A stretch of 64,000 nucleotides of DNA, taken from the NCBI GenBank assembly GCA_949128115.1, contig OX421961.1, positions 119,911,050 to 119,975,049 on the forward strand, read 5' to 3'. The position numbers and the translations under genes were made by a program. Positions 22,225 to 32,629 of this stretch are shown piece after piece; position 1 is the first letter of the stretch, and every line of letters starts with the position of its first letter. The notes beneath the pieces were generated by a model, which searched no databases, was not told the DNA's origin, and was given only the letters and a program-made list of their open reading frames with translations. Source of the DNA: Anaspis maculata. Its lineage: Eukaryota; Arthropoda; Insecta; Coleoptera; Scraptiidae.

Positions 22225-23459
22225 AAGAACTAGCGAAGCTATAGTGTCACCGAGAGGGAGTGCTTGGCGGTCGTCTGGACCATAGAGAAGTTGAGGCCTC
22301 ACGTTGAGGGAACTCGCTTCTCGGTGGTAGCAGACCATTTCGCTCTGAAGTGGCTACACTCTTCGAAAGATCCCAACGGTCGTCTGGTAAGATGCAGAGT
22401 TCACCTAGAACAGTTCGATCACACCAAACGGTATCGTAAAGGCCGGGAGAACGTCGTACCGGTTGCTTGAAGCCGTGCTGAAGATATCGACCAACGATTT
22501 CACCGTGGTGTTCGACCATAAAAGCCTGGATATCAGCCGATCCATTAGGCTTCCCTCCCTAGTGTGTGTAGAACGAGATAGTCATGAACAACTGCAAGAA
22601 CCCTAGTTCTGCACAGGTCATGATCGAAGCTGGAGACTGGTAGTGCCTGTGAAGCACCGCCAAGAATTCCCGAGATCATGTAACGAATGACCCATCTTCG
22701 GTCATGGCGGCCTAGCAAGGACGTACCACCAAGTATCCCAGACTTATTACTGGCCAGCATTGTCCAACGACATTCGTCGTTTCGTCCGAAAGCGTGTTGT
22801 GTACTTCGGCCTGAAATCGGACCTTCAACTCCTCTAAAATCACATTTTCCAATTTTTTGGAGGGCCTAAAACGTTAGTCCGTGATAATGGAGAGCAATTT
22901 GTGGCATGAGAATTCACCCGATTTGCTGAGAGCTACGGGGTCAAAATTTCCCACACCGCGCTGTACCACCCGCAAGCGAACACGGTCGAAAGACATTACC
23001 GTACCCTTGAAACGATATTGGTCTCACATTTTCGCGAAAACCACCGAGATTGAAGAAAGCACCTGCAGAAAATCGCATGCACCATGCGTACATCCCACTG
23101 CCAGACCACCGGATTCACTTCCTACTAAATAAATTTCGGAAAGCGGATGTGCGTTGATGGTTCCGGGTATGACGGTGATGAGGGCACTCCTTTTCCACGA
23201 GAAGATTGTTTCAATACCATCTATGATGAAGTCGGGAAAAAGTTGCTGGAAGCTCATAAGCAGAGCAAGGACCAGTACAATCTACGCCGGAGAGCGGTCC
23301 AGCTTTCGATTGGAGATAAAGTGCGAGGCAAAAGCTTCGTGCTTACGCATTTTGGCAACTATTTCTCAGCCAAACTGGCTTCAAAATTTGTCGAACCCTG
23401 CGCAGTCGTCAAGAAGGTTTCACCGTGGACTCATGGGCTGAATAAACTGCACGCAGTTT
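22225..23459 (+). mobile_element. Gypsy fragment H (RNase H and integrase), degraded
   Basis: The plus strand shows RNase H (ECLAVVWTIEKLRPHVEG near 22260; DHFALKWLHSSKDPNGRLVR near 22340), the integrase zinc region near 22640-22800, the catalytic core with VRDNGEQF near 22880 and HPQANTVERHYRTLETIL near 22970, and a C-terminal basic domain (QYNLRRRAVQLSIGDKVRGK near 23275). Stops and frame changes are frequent. It runs directly into the left outer arm of the palindromic structure at 23460. Confidence 0.83.
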
Positions 23460-24427
23460 CTTCAAAGTAAATGTTTTATTGTCTGATCGGTTTCGAGGGT
23501 CTCTGGCTCCTCGTCGTTGGAGTTGAAAATCTAAAATAATATACATAAAACAAGTAGGTACATTCGTGATGTTGCCATGGGAGAATTTTTGAAACTTTAC
23601 TCATCCTTTACAACAACTTCATCTTCACTATTCACACAATACCTATCGGTATGTTATCGTTGAGCTTTTATGTACAGGATGATCCACCGAGATTCCCCAT
23701 CCCCTGTTAGAATTTTTTCCGTTGGAATAAATTGGTGGGGAGAGAAATTTTTTCCAACCATTTTTCGCGTAGAATTCAATTTTAGACTCCAATTTTTTTT
23801 TCATAGTATACAGGGTGTTGGATCTGAATAAGATCATATACAGGGTGCGGGGTGTTCATTTTCACACTTTACACCCTAGATTTCTTATTCCCCTTTCCCC
23901 CGCCAAATTTTTTCCGAGAAAAACGCCGAAACAGGTCGATTTTTATTTTGAGGGGTACATCTAGGACACGTATTGCCGATATCTTATCGATATAAATCGA
24001 CCTGTTTCGGTGTTTTCATTGTAAAACATTTGGCGGGGAGAAATCTGGGATGGGAAGTGTGAATGTGAACGTATATGATATTATTCAGATATCAAATTAA
24101 ATATCTGGATTTAGAAGAAAAATCCTCATCATTTCCGAAATTCAAATACAAGGTGTGGAAGAAATTGGAGTTTTTCTGAAACACTCTGTATACTACAGGA
24201 TACAAAAAATTTTGGTGTCCAAATTTGAGTTCTACAGGAAAAATGGTTCAGAAAAATTTCTTTTCCCACCAATTTATCTCAACAGGAAAAATTCTAACAG
24301 GGGGAGAGGATCTCAGTGGATCACCCTGTACTTGTTCTATTTTATTTATTTTAGATTTTCAACTCCGACGACGACGGGCCAGAGACCCCCGAAACCGGTC
24401 AGACAATAATACATTCACTTTTGAATT
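23460..24427. repeat. Outer inverted repeat around a palindromic MITE
   Basis: About 95-115 bp at 23460-23575 recur inverted at 24331-24427 (shared core TTTTAGATTTTCAACTCC). The left arm continues Gypsy fragment H; the right arm is an inverted copy of the same tail. The left side carries about 100 extra bases between this arm and the inner MITE. Confidence 0.8.
23675..24328. mobile_element. 654-bp palindromic MITE, TA-flanked
   Basis: It begins CAGGATGATCCACCGAGAT and ends with the inverted complement, flanked by TA (23673-23674 and 24329-24330). The two halves are inverted copies up to a loop of about 40 bp near 23945-23985. No coding capacity beyond mirrored chance frames. It resembles a non-autonomous Tc1/mariner-type or foldback element. 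Confidence 0.85.
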
Positions 24428-24599
24428 GTTCCCCTCATTTCGACCCTTGGCTATGATTGTCATGACCCTCCTTCCCTTCTACCTTGGACCTCTTACCTAC
24501 GTTTTGTTTACGTTGTCGTTTCACTCAGGCTCTACTCTAGACGAGAACGGAACTTTGAGGATGAGGATTGTATTGAAAAGTTGAACAAAAACACGAATT

Positions 24600-24842
24600 A
24601 ACAGCAAACAAAATGAATTTTTATTGGAATCATCAGCAAAATTTGAATGAATTAGATTCTTTTCATAAAACACCTAACACAGGACTGACAGACTAGCAAA
24701 ATGACACACAATAGACAATCTGTCAGTCAAAGAAAAAGAGGAGAGTGACAGATTCGGAAAAGGGCACTCAGGTCAAGAACCCAGTCCAACAAACCTCTTG
24801 AGTTAAGCTCTGAGAAGAGAACTCTCAAATATGTGACAAATG
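24600..24842. repeat. Dispersed repeat R, copy 1 (left part)
   Basis: This aligns with 52470-52684 through shared blocks such as AAAACACCTAACA, GAGAGTGAC and ATGTGACAAATG. It ends exactly at the 8-bp GACAAATG that precedes the minisatellite MITE. Function unknown. Confidence 0.75.
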
Positions 24843-25100
24843 CGAGGGGGCAATCACTCCCAAATTACGTGTCCCACTGTGCAATATTGCACAAACATTG
24901 CACACCATTGCACAAACATTGCACACATTGCACACCATTGCACAAACATTGCACAGCATTGCACAAGCATTGCACAGTATTGCACAAGCATTGCACAGCA
25001 TTGCACAAGCATGGCACACCATTGCACAAGCATTGCACAAGCATTGCACAGGCATTGCACAACATTGCACACCATTGCACAAACATTGCACAGTATTACA
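24843..25100. mobile_element. Minisatellite-bearing hAT-like MITE, copy 1 (right end missing)
   Basis: It begins CGAGGGGGCAATCACT, matching in inverted form the right end of the copy at 34618. Its body is about 20 tandem 9-11-bp units around ATTGCACA (19 exact ATTGCAC words). GACAAATG at 24835-24842 is the left target duplication. The right end is lost near 25100. The array has no stop codons in several frames, giving spurious Cys-rich open frames on both strands. Confidence 0.8.
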
Positions 25101-25170
25101 TAAGCGTTCAAAATAGTTCGGAAAATTGTTAAAATATTCATATAGGTCATACTTTCCTATGTGGGGATGT

Positions 25171-26664
25171 TGTAACGATTTTATTTTCCGCGCGAGGTAT
25201 AGTCTGCTTTGTGTGTAGGTACGTAGGTACTTAGGTACTAGATTACAGAGTAGGTACCTAGGCATTTCAAATAAATCGCGCGTGAACCGATAAGAGTTGG
25301 TGTTCGGCTCAGAGGCATCGAGATAGAAGCGAACGGTTTTTGAGTGGAGTTTCTTTCAATAGACGATAAAAAAGAGACGTCGTATAAAATTCACGTGAAT
25401 ATTTAAGAATCCCTAGCCATCGTGGATTTTCCGAATTTTGGTGGGCCATCCGTGCCAGATCTGACCAGATTCTTCTTTGAAATAAGTGCCCGATGTGCTA
25501 GGGTAAGATATTTATTGATTAGGTATTCAAATAGGTACAAAATATCAATTTTAGGTCCAACCTCCAACTCCGACTTCCACGTGTAAAAATTATATGTATG
25601 TCCACGTCGAAATATCGTGAAATTCCGTCTATCTGTCTGCAAGGTCTGAGGCAGGATCGAGAAATCCGCACGACGACGTACACGCAACTTTACTTATCGA
25701 TATCATCATTCATCTTTATTCATCTTTACTTTTTAACAACGGTTCCATCATCTGTATTTCCGCATCTGTATTTTCTCTACCACGCTGTACACCCGTCAGC
25801 ATTTGTCAGCATCGCCGTGACGCCGACAGAAATCTTCTTGTCCCTGCTGGAGCTACGCATTGTCTCGAAATTCTCCTCGATAGGACTCCGTCCGCAATCT
25901 GACCGAGACGTCAGCACCAAGCAGCGAGACAGCAATATTTTCCGAGGCACATTCCAGGGCGACGCTCCTGTCCGTGAGAATTTTACAATAATTATCCACT
26001 AACCTTAGGAATTAAAGTATTTTAGAGAACAGTATACGTACCAATTTTTATTTCCGCACAAGGTTTGCGCCTAAAAACTGACACCGATTACTTGGGCCCA
26101 AGATTTCTGTGACAGACGTCATTATTTAAGATAGGTCGTAGCTTGTAGTTTCTTTAATTTACGAAAATGCCCGGGGGGTGTGTTTGATGAGTTCTCCCTA
26201 TTGAACTTCTCGCGTCCAAGGATTGTCGTCACGGGACGGCTCAGGATTAACAACGATACGCTACGAATAAATACGAAATTATTTCACTCAGTTCAACATT
26301 TCTAAAAATTCATATATCAACATTTATTATTATACAAAAAACCAATCTTAATTTTCATTAAATAGTCAAAACTAAAATTTTGTTGTAACTCTTTAATTAC
26401 TCTCAAATTAATAGTTGTCCTTCACTTTAACATCTACTTCAGTTTTGCTTAGTAGCTACGTCTCACTATAGCACGTTTGGGTTGGGGTAAACCAGGGTAG
26501 ACTCCCCCGAAATAAAGCTTCACACCAACATTCCTGGTTGGCGCGATATAAATTTATGTTGTGTGACGTGCAAGAAAAAAACCCACGACCCGCTCTAACC
26601 AAAAAGCTGAGTGCCGTTCGCCAAATGTAGTGGAATTTTCCAAAAATAAGAAAAGGACATTGCA
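25171..26664 (+). repeat. 5' LTR of element F
   Basis: It starts TGTAAC and ends TTGCA. It is long for a Gypsy LTR (1494 bp). A 134-codon open frame inside (25598-26002) also occurs in the other LTR because the copies are identical; it has no recognisable domain and I treat it as chance. Confidence 0.94.
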
Positions 26665-26670
26665 TAAAAA

Positions 26671-26685
26671 TGGCGCCCTAACGTC
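26671..26685 (+). other. Primer binding site of element F (lysine tRNA type)
   Basis: TGGCGCCCTAACGTC lies six bases inside the 5' LTR. TGGCGCCC is complementary to the GGGCGCCA 3' end of lysine tRNA. The six-base gap is slightly longer than usual. Confidence 0.7.
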
Positions 26686-27086
26686 TAGGACGATTAAAGT
26701 GTAGGATTTCTTGCAGAGTTGAAAGTGAAATTTCGAAGAAAATTTTCTCACTTCTAGCAGTGATAGAATATAGTGGTTTTATCGTGAAGGTGCGTTTCAT
26801 TGTGCGGATGAAATCGATACATTTTTCCAGAAATTTCCGTAATTTCTTTTTGTGTTAATTGTAAATTGTTTTATCCACGTACGTACATCGTAGGTACCTA
26901 TAGTGCCTTAAATTTTTTTTTGCAGCGGTTAATCGTTTTCTTCAGGTCATTCCCTTATCTATAGTTTTTGTTGCGGACTTGTTAATTTATTGTTAGAAGT
27001 CCTTATTGCTCTTCCTTATCTAAAATTATCTCTTTTTAATTTTTCGAGTATTTTAATAATTACCTTCAATTAAAAAAAAAAAAAAA

Positions 27087-28505
27087 ATGGATCCATCTTT
27101 CAAAGCGGTTCATTTATTGAACGATGAATTAAACTATGAGCTACGAATTCGAAAGGTAATCTCAAGTAATGATCAAGACAGGCGAAGAAAAATATTGAAT
27201 CGACTGTTAGACGTAGAGCGAAAAGCTGGTACAGATCTGAATTCTTTGAAAGATCCACTTTTCAAATATGATACCGAAAAGGAAGCCATCAACAGTATAA
27301 TTGATTCCATCAACATATTGATTGGTGAATTCGAAGGTCCTACTTCCGATTCTCTTTACAAACGTTTGAGATCTAGAATCTTTCACGTTACTGCCCGTGC
27401 CTTACGTCTACCAATTAGTTCCAACGAAGCTGAAGCAGAAGCCCAAACGGATTTCAAAAACGAAGCCTATGCAAGGTGCATAGAACTCGACGCTGATTTA
27501 CATGAACGAGTGAAGGAAGAAGACACAGCTGCTATTGCACAACAAAATGTTTCTTTATCTCAAACCGTGAGTTCACCGACATCTAACATTCAAGGAGCTG
27601 CAGCGGCTCAAACTCAACAAGTGATTACAGCATATTCCTCAAAAGCCGTACCTGTATATAAATGGGGTGAAACATTCAACGGAGAACGAAAAAATGTAAT
27701 TCCTTTCCTTGAAAATATTGAAGAACTTATGAAAGCGCGACATGTAAGCAAATCCGAACTTTTTACGTCTGCACGAGATTTATTCGTGGGTCAAGCCCGA
27801 TACTGGTATCGACAAATATTATCAGATGTAAGTGATTGGGATTCTCTGGTGGAAGCATTAAAACGAGACTTCAATATAGCAGATTATGACGAAGAAATGT
27901 GGGAAATCATAAAGAAACGAAAACAAATGCGTTCCGAAAGTGTCACGATTTATTTTGCAACGATGAATACACTTTTCAGTCGTTTATCCAGACCGCCTGC
28001 AGAAACAACGAAAATAAAATGGATTCGAAGACTTCTTATTCCCGAATATTCCACTGCCTTGGCTTTACAGGATATTCAAACGGTTGCTGAATTAAATAAG
28101 CTGGTAAAACGGTTGGAAGATGAAAACTTTCTAAATGTGAATTCTCGCACTTCAAATCCGACTTCGCAGAAGAATAATGCTTTGAATTTGTTGGAACCTG
28201 AATTGGCATTTGTCGCTGAAAATTGTTCTTCTTCCCGATTACTTTCGTCGACCCGATCAGATACCAACAATAATTCTTCAAGAACTCACTTCAAAAGTTC
28301 TCGTCCTTCAACACCATCGAAATCGTCAGGTAAATTCGTTAAAAACAACCAGAAGAAAAATTCCAGTGAGCCAGTTGTATGTTGGAATTGTAAGGGAACT
28401 AATCATACATTCTCAAATTGTACGTTGAAGAGAAACAAATTTTGTTTCCGGTGTGGTGCGCCGAATGAGACCGTAAATTCGTGTAAAAAATGTCAGGGAA
28501 ACTGA
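27087..28505 (+). CDS. Gag of element F
   Basis: This is an intact 472-codon frame. The ATG is the last base of a 16-A run (27072-27087) plus TG, so translation would start directly behind a poly(A) leader. Residues about 195-350 form a retrotransposon capsid-like region (KWGETFNGERKNVIPFLENI, then LFVGQARYWYRQIL). The carboxy end carries a Cys/His nucleocapsid: CWNCKGTNHTFSNC (CX2CX4HX4C) followed by FCFRCG and a second Cys pair. It packages element RNA in virus-like particles. The end overlaps pol by 16 bases. Confidence 0.92.
   Translation: MDPSFKAVHLLNDELNYELRIRKVISSNDQDRRRKILNRLLDVERKAGTDLNSLKDPLFKYDTEKEAINSIIDSINILIGEFEGPTSDSLYKRLRSRIFHVTARALRLPISSNEAEAEAQTDFKNEAYARCIELDADLHERVKEEDTAAIAQQNVSLSQTVSSPTSNIQGAAAAQTQQVITAYSSKAVPVYKWGETFNGERKNVIPFLENIEELMKARHVSKSELFTSARDLFVGQARYWYRQILSDVSDWDSLVEALKRDFNIADYDEEMWEIIKKRKQMRSESVTIYFATMNTLFSRLSRPPAETTKIKWIRRLLIPEYSTALALQDIQTVAELNKLVKRLEDENFLNVNSRTSNPTSQKNNALNLLEPELAFVAENCSSSRLLSSTRSDTNNNSSRTHFKSSRPSTPSKSSGKFVKNNQKKNSSEPVVCWNCKGTNHTFSNCTLKRNKFCFRCGAPNETVNSCKKCQGN
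28485..28490 (+). other. Possible -1 frameshift site between gag and pol of element F
   Basis: A run of six A lies 13 bases before the gag stop. The pol frame (-1 relative to gag) is open here, so slippage on the A run could give Gag-Pol. No experimental or structural support can be read from sequence alone. Confidence 0.45.
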
Positions 28506-30301
28506 TTTTCGAGAGGAGCTTACGTGGCCGTCCTTTCTCTCGTCATGAAAATCCTAAGGCCAAACTGGTAAATAGTAAAAATTCTTCTCACCCTGTATAT
28601 AATAAAAATTCTTCTCACCCTGTATATAATAAAAATTCTTCTCACCCGGTATATCGTGAAAATTCTGTTCAGATTGTACATAACAAAATATCGCTAGATT
28701 CCGTGTATCATAGAAACTTTAATTTGCAAGACTGGACCAGTTGGAAAAAGATTGTATCTGATTTTTATCAGAATAATATCTCGAAATCTTCTAATAAAAT
28801 AGAACCTTTATTCTCTAAACAACTTTCTGATAACAGACCTTATGTTACAGTTAATCTCTTCGATCAGCCGATCACAGCTCTTCTTGATTCCGGCGCGACT
28901 GTCTCAGTGGTGGGCGCTGGAGGTTTGAAAATTTTGTCCAGGTGCAATGTGAAATCCAGTTCTTCTCCCTGCAAGTTTATAAACACAGCTGACGGCGCGA
29001 AACAGCCCGTTACTGGTGTTGTTGACTTACCTATTTGTGTTGAAAAAACATGTCAGATTATACGCGCTTTGGTTGTACCTTCAGTCTCTCAATCTTTCAT
29101 TTTAGGGACAGACTTCTGCAAACAATTCGAAATTAACATTGACTTCAAAAACGAAAGTTGGCTAGCTCAAAGATTTTCTAACGATTTGAAAAATGGCAAC
29201 GTGTTTAGAATTGATGAGATCGATGTCACTCCTGATCATTTGTGTTCTCTAGAAAATTTAGATCCCGAGCAATCACTTAGAACTAAATCAATTATAGAAA
29301 GGTTTAAAAAAATTGGTAATAAAAATCGCTTAGGTCGAACGGACAAAATATCTTTGAAAATAGATACCGGGGATGCAACCCCCTTCCGAATCAAACAATA
29401 TCCTCTCTCTCCTTATATGTTGAAAATTCTAAGTGATGAACTAGACGAGATGTTGAAGCTCGGGGTTGTCGAACCATCCAAAAGTTCGTGGTCGAGTCCA
29501 GTTTTATTGGTTAAAAAGTCTAGCGGCGATTATAGATTTTGTTTCGACGGCAGAAAAATTAATGAAGTAACCAAACACGATTCCTACCCTCTTCCGCGAA
29601 TCGACAGGATTCTCAATATGCTCAGGGATGCAAAATACATATCTAGTATCGACCTGCGTAAAGCTTTTTGGCAAATCCCGTTGGCTGATGAAGCATCAAA
29701 AGAGAAAACAGCTTTCAGTGTAGCTGGAAGAGGTCTTTTCCAATTTGTAGTAATGCCTTTTGGACTGCGTAACAGTGCGCAGACACAACAGCGTTTAGTT
29801 GATTCTCTTTTTGGTCCTAAATTTGAACCTGAGATTTTTGCATACTTGGACGACTTAATTATAGTATCTTCCACTTTCGATCGACATGTAGAACTTTTAG
29901 GGGAGGTTGTAGAACGACTTCAAGAAGCCAATCTGACAGTAAATCTCGAAAAATGTGAATTCTTCCGAACATCTTTAAAATATCTCGGTTTTGTAATCGA
30001 TTCTCAAGGTCTCCGAACGAATCCGGAAAAAGTCACGTGTATTGTCAATTATCCTAGACCCACTACTACGACCGAAATAAAAAGATTTATAGGAATGTGT
30101 AGTTGGTATCGAAGATTTATTGATAGTTTTTCTACCCTAGTATCTCCGCTAAATGATCTCTTGAAAAGTCGAAGGAAAAAAGAATCTATCACATGGTCTC
30201 CCGAGGCAGAAGTATCTTTCCTAAAAATCAAAAATCAAAAAAATCATATTTTGGTTCCAATTCCGACATTTCTGTTGGATAAATTATCGTACCTACCGTA
30301 A
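28490..30301 (+). CDS. Truncated Pol of element F: protease and reverse transcriptase only
   Basis: This 603-codon frame lies in the -1 frame to gag. Near residues 30-55 there is a threefold repeat of NKNSSHPVY. The protease shows ITALLDSGATVSVVGAGG (about 128-145) and ILGTDFCKQF. RT motifs are intact: SWSSPVLLVKKSSGDYRFCF, SSIDLRKAFWQIPLADEASK, FGLRNSAQTQQRLVDSLFG and catalytic FAYLDDLIIVS. The frame ends soon after SPEAEVSFLKIKNQKNHILV, just where RNase H should begin. Gypsy pol usually goes on for roughly another 500 residues. Confidence 0.92.
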   Translation: MSGKLIFERSLRGRPFSRHENPKAKLVNSKNSSHPVYNKNSSHPVYNKNSSHPVYRENSVQIVHNKISLDSVYHRNFNLQDWTSWKKIVSDFYQNNISKSSNKIEPLFSKQLSDNRPYVTVNLFDQPITALLDSGATVSVVGAGGLKILSRCNVKSSSSPCKFINTADGAKQPVTGVVDLPICVEKTCQIIRALVVPSVSQSFILGTDFCKQFEINIDFKNESWLAQRFSNDLKNGNVFRIDEIDVTPDHLCSLENLDPEQSLRTKSIIERFKKIGNKNRLGRTDKISLKIDTGDATPFRIKQYPLSPYMLKILSDELDEMLKLGVVEPSKSSWSSPVLLVKKSSGDYRFCFDGRKINEVTKHDSYPLPRIDRILNMLRDAKYISSIDLRKAFWQIPLADEASKEKTAFSVAGRGLFQFVVMPFGLRNSAQTQQRLVDSLFGPKFEPEIFAYLDDLIIVSSTFDRHVELLGEVVERLQEANLTVNLEKCEFFRTSLKYLGFVIDSQGLRTNPEKVTCIVNYPRPTTTTEIKRFIGMCSWYRRFIDSFSTLVSPLNDLLKSRRKKESITWSPEAEVSFLKIKNQKNHILVPIPTFLLDKLSYLP

Positions 30302-30851
30302 TTGTTCATGTAACAATTTTCTTACCTTACCGTCTCCTTTTACCGAAAGTTTCTTCTCGATTAAATCGAGAAATTCCTATCGTTTTGTAGCCTAGAGAGT
30401 GATACAAATTTTCCGGTGAATCTGTTCACATTTGTATTGCCGTGGCTCACTTTTCCGAAATCGATTGATTATTCAGTCTTTTGTATCTAGAAATTCTAGA
30501 GATTCCTGACTGGAACTTAGTATTTCCTTTTGTAAATATTTCCTTTGTACATAGTGTATCATAATTTCTAAACTAGGTATAGTTTTTTTTTCTTCACTTT
30601 TGGATTTTAGTAATCTAAAGCAGATTATCTAAAAATAAGTTTCTTCTTAATTTATTGGCTCTTCTTCGTTGTGATTATGTTATGTTTGGCAGACTTTCCC
30701 AATTTGTCCACTACCGATTATGACTCACCGATTTTTGTCTCCGTAAGGACGTATGATACGCGCAGATATCGATCCAAATTGTAGCATGATAAGCATCAAC
30801 GAGAGAAGGTTATCACAAGAAAAAATTATTTATTAATTTTTTATTTTTTTT
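30302..30851 (+). other. Non-coding region between truncated pol and 3' LTR of element F
   Basis: This contains frequent stops in all frames and no RNase H, integrase or envelope-like motif. It probably represents the original 3' untranslated region joined to pol by an internal deletion. Confidence 0.6.
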
Positions 30852-30863
30852 GGAGAAGGGTGG
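30852..30863 (+). other. Polypurine tract of element F
   Basis: GGAGAAGGGTGG directly precedes the 3' LTR start, following a T-rich stretch, as expected for the plus-strand primer. Confidence 0.8.
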
Positions 30864-32357
30864 TGTAACGATTTTATTTTCCGCGCGAGGTATAGTCTGC
30901 TTTGTGTGTAGGTACGTAGGTACTTAGGTACTAGATTACAGAGTAGGTACCTAGGCATTTCAAATAAATCGCGCGTGAACCGATAAGAGTTGGTGTTCGG
31001 CTCAGAGGCATCGAGATAGAAGCGAACGGTTTTTGAGTGGAGTTTCTTTCAATAGACGATAAAAAAGAGACGTCGTATAAAATTCACGTGAATATTTAAG
31101 AATCCCTAGCCATCGTGGATTTTCCGAATTTTGGTGGGCCATCCGTGCCAGATCTGACCAGATTCTTCTTTGAAATAAGTGCCCGATGTGCTAGGGTAAG
31201 ATATTTATTGATTAGGTATTCAAATAGGTACAAAATATCAATTTTAGGTCCAACCTCCAACTCCGACTTCCACGTGTAAAAATTATATGTATGTCCACGT
31301 CGAAATATCGTGAAATTCCGTCTATCTGTCTGCAAGGTCTGAGGCAGGATCGAGAAATCCGCACGACGACGTACACGCAACTTTACTTATCGATATCATC
31401 ATTCATCTTTATTCATCTTTACTTTTTAACAACGGTTCCATCATCTGTATTTCCGCATCTGTATTTTCTCTACCACGCTGTACACCCGTCAGCATTTGTC
31501 AGCATCGCCGTGACGCCGACAGAAATCTTCTTGTCCCTGCTGGAGCTACGCATTGTCTCGAAATTCTCCTCGATAGGACTCCGTCCGCAATCTGACCGAG
31601 ACGTCAGCACCAAGCAGCGAGACAGCAATATTTTCCGAGGCACATTCCAGGGCGACGCTCCTGTCCGTGAGAATTTTACAATAATTATCCACTAACCTTA
31701 GGAATTAAAGTATTTTAGAGAACAGTATACGTACCAATTTTTATTTCCGCACAAGGTTTGCGCCTAAAAACTGACACCGATTACTTGGGCCCAAGATTTC
31801 TGTGACAGACGTCATTATTTAAGATAGGTCGTAGCTTGTAGTTTCTTTAATTTACGAAAATGCCCGGGGGGTGTGTTTGATGAGTTCTCCCTATTGAACT
31901 TCTCGCGTCCAAGGATTGTCGTCACGGGACGGCTCAGGATTAACAACGATACGCTACGAATAAATACGAAATTATTTCACTCAGTTCAACATTTCTAAAA
32001 ATTCATATATCAACATTTATTATTATACAAAAAACCAATCTTAATTTTCATTAAATAGTCAAAACTAAAATTTTGTTGTAACTCTTTAATTACTCTCAAA
32101 TTAATAGTTGTCCTTCACTTTAACATCTACTTCAGTTTTGCTTAGTAGCTACGTCTCACTATAGCACGTTTGGGTTGGGGTAAACCAGGGTAGACTCCCC
32201 CGAAATAAAGCTTCACACCAACATTCCTGGTTGGCGCGATATAAATTTATGTTGTGTGACGTGCAAGAAAAAAACCCACGACCCGCTCTAACCAAAAAGC
32301 TGAGTGCCGTTCGCCAAATGTAGTGGAATTTTCCAAAAATAAGAAAAGGACATTGCA
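30864..32357 (+). repeat. 3' LTR of element F
   Basis: It has the same length as the 5' LTR, with a constant offset of 5693 bases over all blocks compared. The apparent identity indicates a very recent insertion. Confidence 0.94.
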
Positions 32358-32416
32358 ATGTACTGAATATTGTTACATAGGAAATAGGCAGAATATATAA
32401 ATAAATGGATGATATA

Positions 32417-32592
32417 GCGGTGGTGGCCGAGTGGTACAGGTGATGGCAAGCCAAACCATTCGCGCTGCCCTGTGTGGGTTCGAGTCCTACTTCATCCATG
32501 GATATTTTGTGCTGTCCCCGAGGTTGCATGGTAGAGCAGCTCATAGCTGAATGTCGCCTCGTAAAATAAGACAATTAAATAAATAAATAAAT
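32417..32592 (+). repeat. tRNA-derived SINE (Leu/Ser-like head)
   Basis: The A box TGGCCGAGTGG (32424-32434) and B box GGTTCGAGTCC (32477-32487) form an RNA polymerase III internal promoter, as in class II tRNAs. After a tRNA-unrelated body of about 85 bp it ends in an (AAAT)n-type tail (about 32574-32592). Too long and decorated to be a real tRNA gene. Confidence 0.8.
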
Positions 32593-32629
32593 ATATGAAT
32601 TTTTCATGGGAATTGAATCATATTTGAAA

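Larger units (their letters stand above)
25171..32357 (+). mobile_element. Young LTR retrotransposon lacking RNase H and integrase (element F)
   Basis: Two 1494-bp LTRs (25171-26664 and 30864-32357) look identical by eye. A 4-bp duplication ATGT flanks the element (25167-25170 and 32358-32361). Between the LTRs are a lysine-tRNA-type primer site, an intact gag, a pol frame that stops after RT, and a purine tract against the 3' LTR. RNase H and integrase are absent. The element therefore jumped recently and must have used enzymes from a relative. RT similarity is to Ty3/Gypsy. Confidence 0.95.

Noticed and set aside
24825..25265. Cys-rich open frames on both strands in the ATTGCAC array (and again at 34018-34693)
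   Set aside because: They arise because the 9-11-bp repeat has no stop codons in several frames; overlapping frames on both strands encode the same few residues and have no start context or family match.
25598..26002. 134-codon open frame inside both LTRs of element F
   Set aside because: It lies wholly within the LTR and duplicates only because the LTRs are identical; no domain or start context supports a protein.
32417..32500. Functional tRNA gene
   Set aside because: A and B boxes are present, but the stem pairing is poor and a SINE body and AAAT tail follow.
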